A stretch of 64,000 nucleotides of DNA, taken from contig NZ_LT629732.1 in assembly GCF_900104745.1 (NCBI RefSeq), positions 186,001 to 250,000 of the forward strand, in the 5' to 3' direction. This DNA comes from Actinopolymorpha singaporensis (GTDB lineage Bacteria; Actinomycetota; Actinomycetes; Propionibacteriales; Actinopolymorphaceae). Positions 62,922 to 64,000 of this stretch are shown in pieces. A model generated the notes under the pieces. It was given only the letters and a program-made list of their open reading frames with translations, made no database searches and was not told the origin of the DNA. The position numbers were made by a program, and so were the translations under genes. Each line of letters opens with the position of its first letter. The stretch's first letter is position 1.

Positions 62922-62956
62922 CATACACCGTATGACTGGCTACCATACACCGTATG
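62922..62956. promoter_or_regulatory. Tandem identical palindromic operators between CYP102 and TetR genes
   Basis: CATACACCGTATG, a perfect palindrome around ACC, occurs twice, at 62922-62934 and 62944-62956, 22 bases centre to centre, about two helical turns. The place between divergent genes, the exact repetition and the symmetry make them likely TetR operators. The second one overlaps an ATG at 62954. Confidence 0.9.
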
Positions 62957-62974
62957 GCTGATACTGTACGAGCC

Positions 62975-63604
62975 ATGGTCACCAGGTCAGGCCGGACGCG
63001 GCAGGCGCGACCGGCGCGGAAGGAGCGGAAGGAGCCGCCGCATCTCACGCCCGAGCTCATCCACGCCACGGCGCTCGCGATGGTCGATGCAGACGGCATC
63101 GACGGCCTGAGCATGCGCAAGCTCGCCGCGGCCCTGGACGTCAACCCGATGTCGCTGTACCACCACGTGCCCAACAAGGCGGCGCTGCTGCAGGGCATCT
63201 CCCGGCTGGCCGTGGCCGACCTGAGGATCGCCTCCGCCGACGACGACACACCGTGGCCGGAGCAGCTGCGCCAGATCGGGCACAGCTTCCGCACGCTCGC
63301 CCACCAGCACAGCAAGCTGATCGTCTACCTGCTGGCGCACCCCGGGTTCATCCAGCGCGAGGGGCCACTGTGGGGAGCGCTGTGCCACACGTTGCGGCGC
63401 GCCGGTCTCCCCGACGCCGAGGTGGGCCGGATCGGCAACGTGCTGTTGACGTTCGTCTCCGGGTTCGTCCTCGCCGAGATCAACGGCTCACTGGGCGACC
63501 TGCTCGACGCAGCGGACGCGGCGGAGATCGACCGCGACTTCGAGGCCGGCCTGGACATCCTCATCGCCGGGCTGGGGTCCGTCCAGCGGATCAGGGCCGA
63601 GTAG
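62975..63604 (+). CDS. TetR-family regulator of the CYP102 gene
   Basis: The 209-residue regulator has the TetR helix-turn-helix (LSMRKLAAALDVNPMSLYHHV, about residues 47-67) and a TetR_C-type ligand domain. I prefer the ATG at 62975, because the earlier in-frame ATG at 62954 lies inside a likely operator; translation from 62954 would add seven residues. No strong ribosome-binding site is visible. Divergence from the P450 fusion and two palindromes imply that it represses that gene and itself. Inducer unknown. Confidence 0.9.
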   Translation: MVTRSGRTRQARPARKERKEPPHLTPELIHATALAMVDADGIDGLSMRKLAAALDVNPMSLYHHVPNKAALLQGISRLAVADLRIASADDDTPWPEQLRQIGHSFRTLAHQHSKLIVYLLAHPGFIQREGPLWGALCHTLRRAGLPDAEVGRIGNVLLTFVSGFVLAEINGSLGDLLDAADAAEIDRDFEAGLDILIAGLGSVQRIRAE

Positions 63605-63647
63605 AGAGCGAGTCATCCGCGCCCGTCCGGCAGGGCGGAGAAGAAAT

Positions 63648-63668
63648 CGCGTAGCGGTGTCCTACGCG
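63648..63668 (+). terminator. Short hairpin after the TetR gene
   Basis: CGCGTAG (63648-63654) pairs with CTACGCG (63662-63668) across a seven-base loop, 44 bases past the TetR stop. It may be a weak terminator. The rest of the gap to 63805 shows no gene. Confidence 0.45.
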
Positions 63669-63805
63669 CGACGACGACGCGGCCGGGCGGGATGCGGGGG
63701 CACGCGAACCGGCCATGATCCGCTGGACCGCCCCTGACCGTGCGCAGCGCCTCACCCGCGACCTGACTCGAGCCGGTGGGCAAGGCGTCTTTGTCTTCGT
63801 ACGCC

Positions 63806-64000
63806 CTATCCCGCCGCCAGCGCCGCGGCGAGTTCGTCGTCAGACGGGTCCGGCAGCGGCGGCCGGCCGACGCTGCCCAGGATCTCCCGAACCCGGCGTA
63901 CGACCGCCGGATCGGCCAGGACCTCCTCGGCCGGGGTGAGCATGCCGAGCAGCCGGACGTGGGCGCGGAAGAGTTCGGGATCGAAGCCGGCCGCCTGACG
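63806..64000 (-). CDS. C-terminal part of an unidentified gene entering from the right edge (partial)
   Basis: The minus strand has an open frame from the window edge to a TAG at 63806-63808, 64 codons. It reads AAGFDPELFRAHVRLLGMLTPAEEVLADPAVV and ends ELAAALAAG. The composition and helical look are those of a real coding end. It could be the tail of an FAD-dependent oxidoreductase, but that is a weak guess. The gene starts beyond the window. Confidence 0.6.
   Translation of the reverse strand, partial: RQAAGFDPELFRAHVRLLGMLTPAEEVLADPAVVRRVREILGSVGRPPLPDPSDDELAAALAAG

Noticed and set aside
63715-63939. Plus-strand 74-codon frame near the right edge
   Set aside because: It is antisense to the partial minus-strand gene end, and Pro/Arg-rich composition is typical of shadows.

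Overview
The window is very GC-rich, densely coded and carries typical actinobacterial markers: a WhiB-type regulator, a DUF222/HNH (13E12-type) protein, a bacterial Ku, a LAL-type LuxR giant regulator, Tat-dependent lipoproteins, and many 4-bp ATGA/GTGA gene overlaps. The gene set (saprophytic glycosidases, phytanoyl-CoA dioxygenase beside a family-5 binding protein, DUF3516 helicase) suggests a soil actinomycete, perhaps of the Kribbella/Actinopolymorpha type; that placement is inference. No rRNA, tRNA, CRISPR array, complete insertion sequence or prophage was seen. The window looks like chromosomal accessory metabolism made of short operons.

Layout. 1-5.1 kb: a DMF-amidase-like lipoprotein, a GH51 arabinofuranosidase, a membrane-protein gene broken by a frameshift, and an FMN reductase. 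5.2-10.3 kb: a sulfur-acquisition operon (SsuA/SsuC/SsuB-like transporter, DszA/NtaA-type monooxygenase, flavin reductase) preceded by a 24-codon leader peptide of the kind found before actinobacterial sulfur genes, and closed by a strong hairpin terminator. 10.4-17.9 kb: ku, a Gfo/Idh/MocA-type protein lacking the usual catalytic Lys, a DUF4118 sensor-like protein, a DUF2267 protein, and a PhyH + solute-binding lipoprotein pair. 18.1-21.6 kb: a compact six-gene module with MauE-like and MauD-like disulfide-handling membrane proteins, two more membrane proteins, one unrecognised protein and a Tat-exported cysteine-rich protein. This looks like a reduced or divergent relative of the methylamine-dehydrogenase light-chain maturation system and is the best candidate for an undescribed system. 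21.7-29.6 kb: an MSMEG_6728-type protein, a TetR regulator with palindromic operators, a WhiB with a triplicated 45-bp repeat in its tail, a GT4/helical protein/GH130 operon with a second GT4, and a DinB-like protein. 29.7-34.8 kb: a GH42 beta-galactosidase operon with a 2-hydroxyacid dehydrogenase, an HpcH/HpaI aldolase and a D-tartrate-dehydratase-like enolase-superfamily enzyme. 35-47 kb: nucleotidyltransferase, DUF222/HNH, a phosphotransferase, an SDR, a LuxR/LAL regulator, a GH65 phosphorylase with beta-phosphoglucomutase, and a zinc alcohol dehydrogenase. 47.1-55.1 kb: a membrane-anchored P-loop/TPR protein, glyA under a ZTP riboswitch, and a DUF3516 helicase. 55.2-64 kb: NagB-like deaminase, a small membrane protein, a secreted propeller/TIM-barrel protein, an O-methyltransferase, and a self-sufficient CYP102-type P450-reductase fusion facing its own TetR across two identical palindromic operators.

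Functional themes: scavenging of organosulfur, oligosaccharide phosphorolysis and hydrolysis (GH51, GH130, GH42, GH65) feeding sugar phosphates, sugar-acid catabolism, and TetR-controlled oxidation. Several regulatory devices can be read directly from the sequence: the leader peptide, the ZTP riboswitch, two TetR operator sets that share a 9-bp core, and long hairpin terminators.
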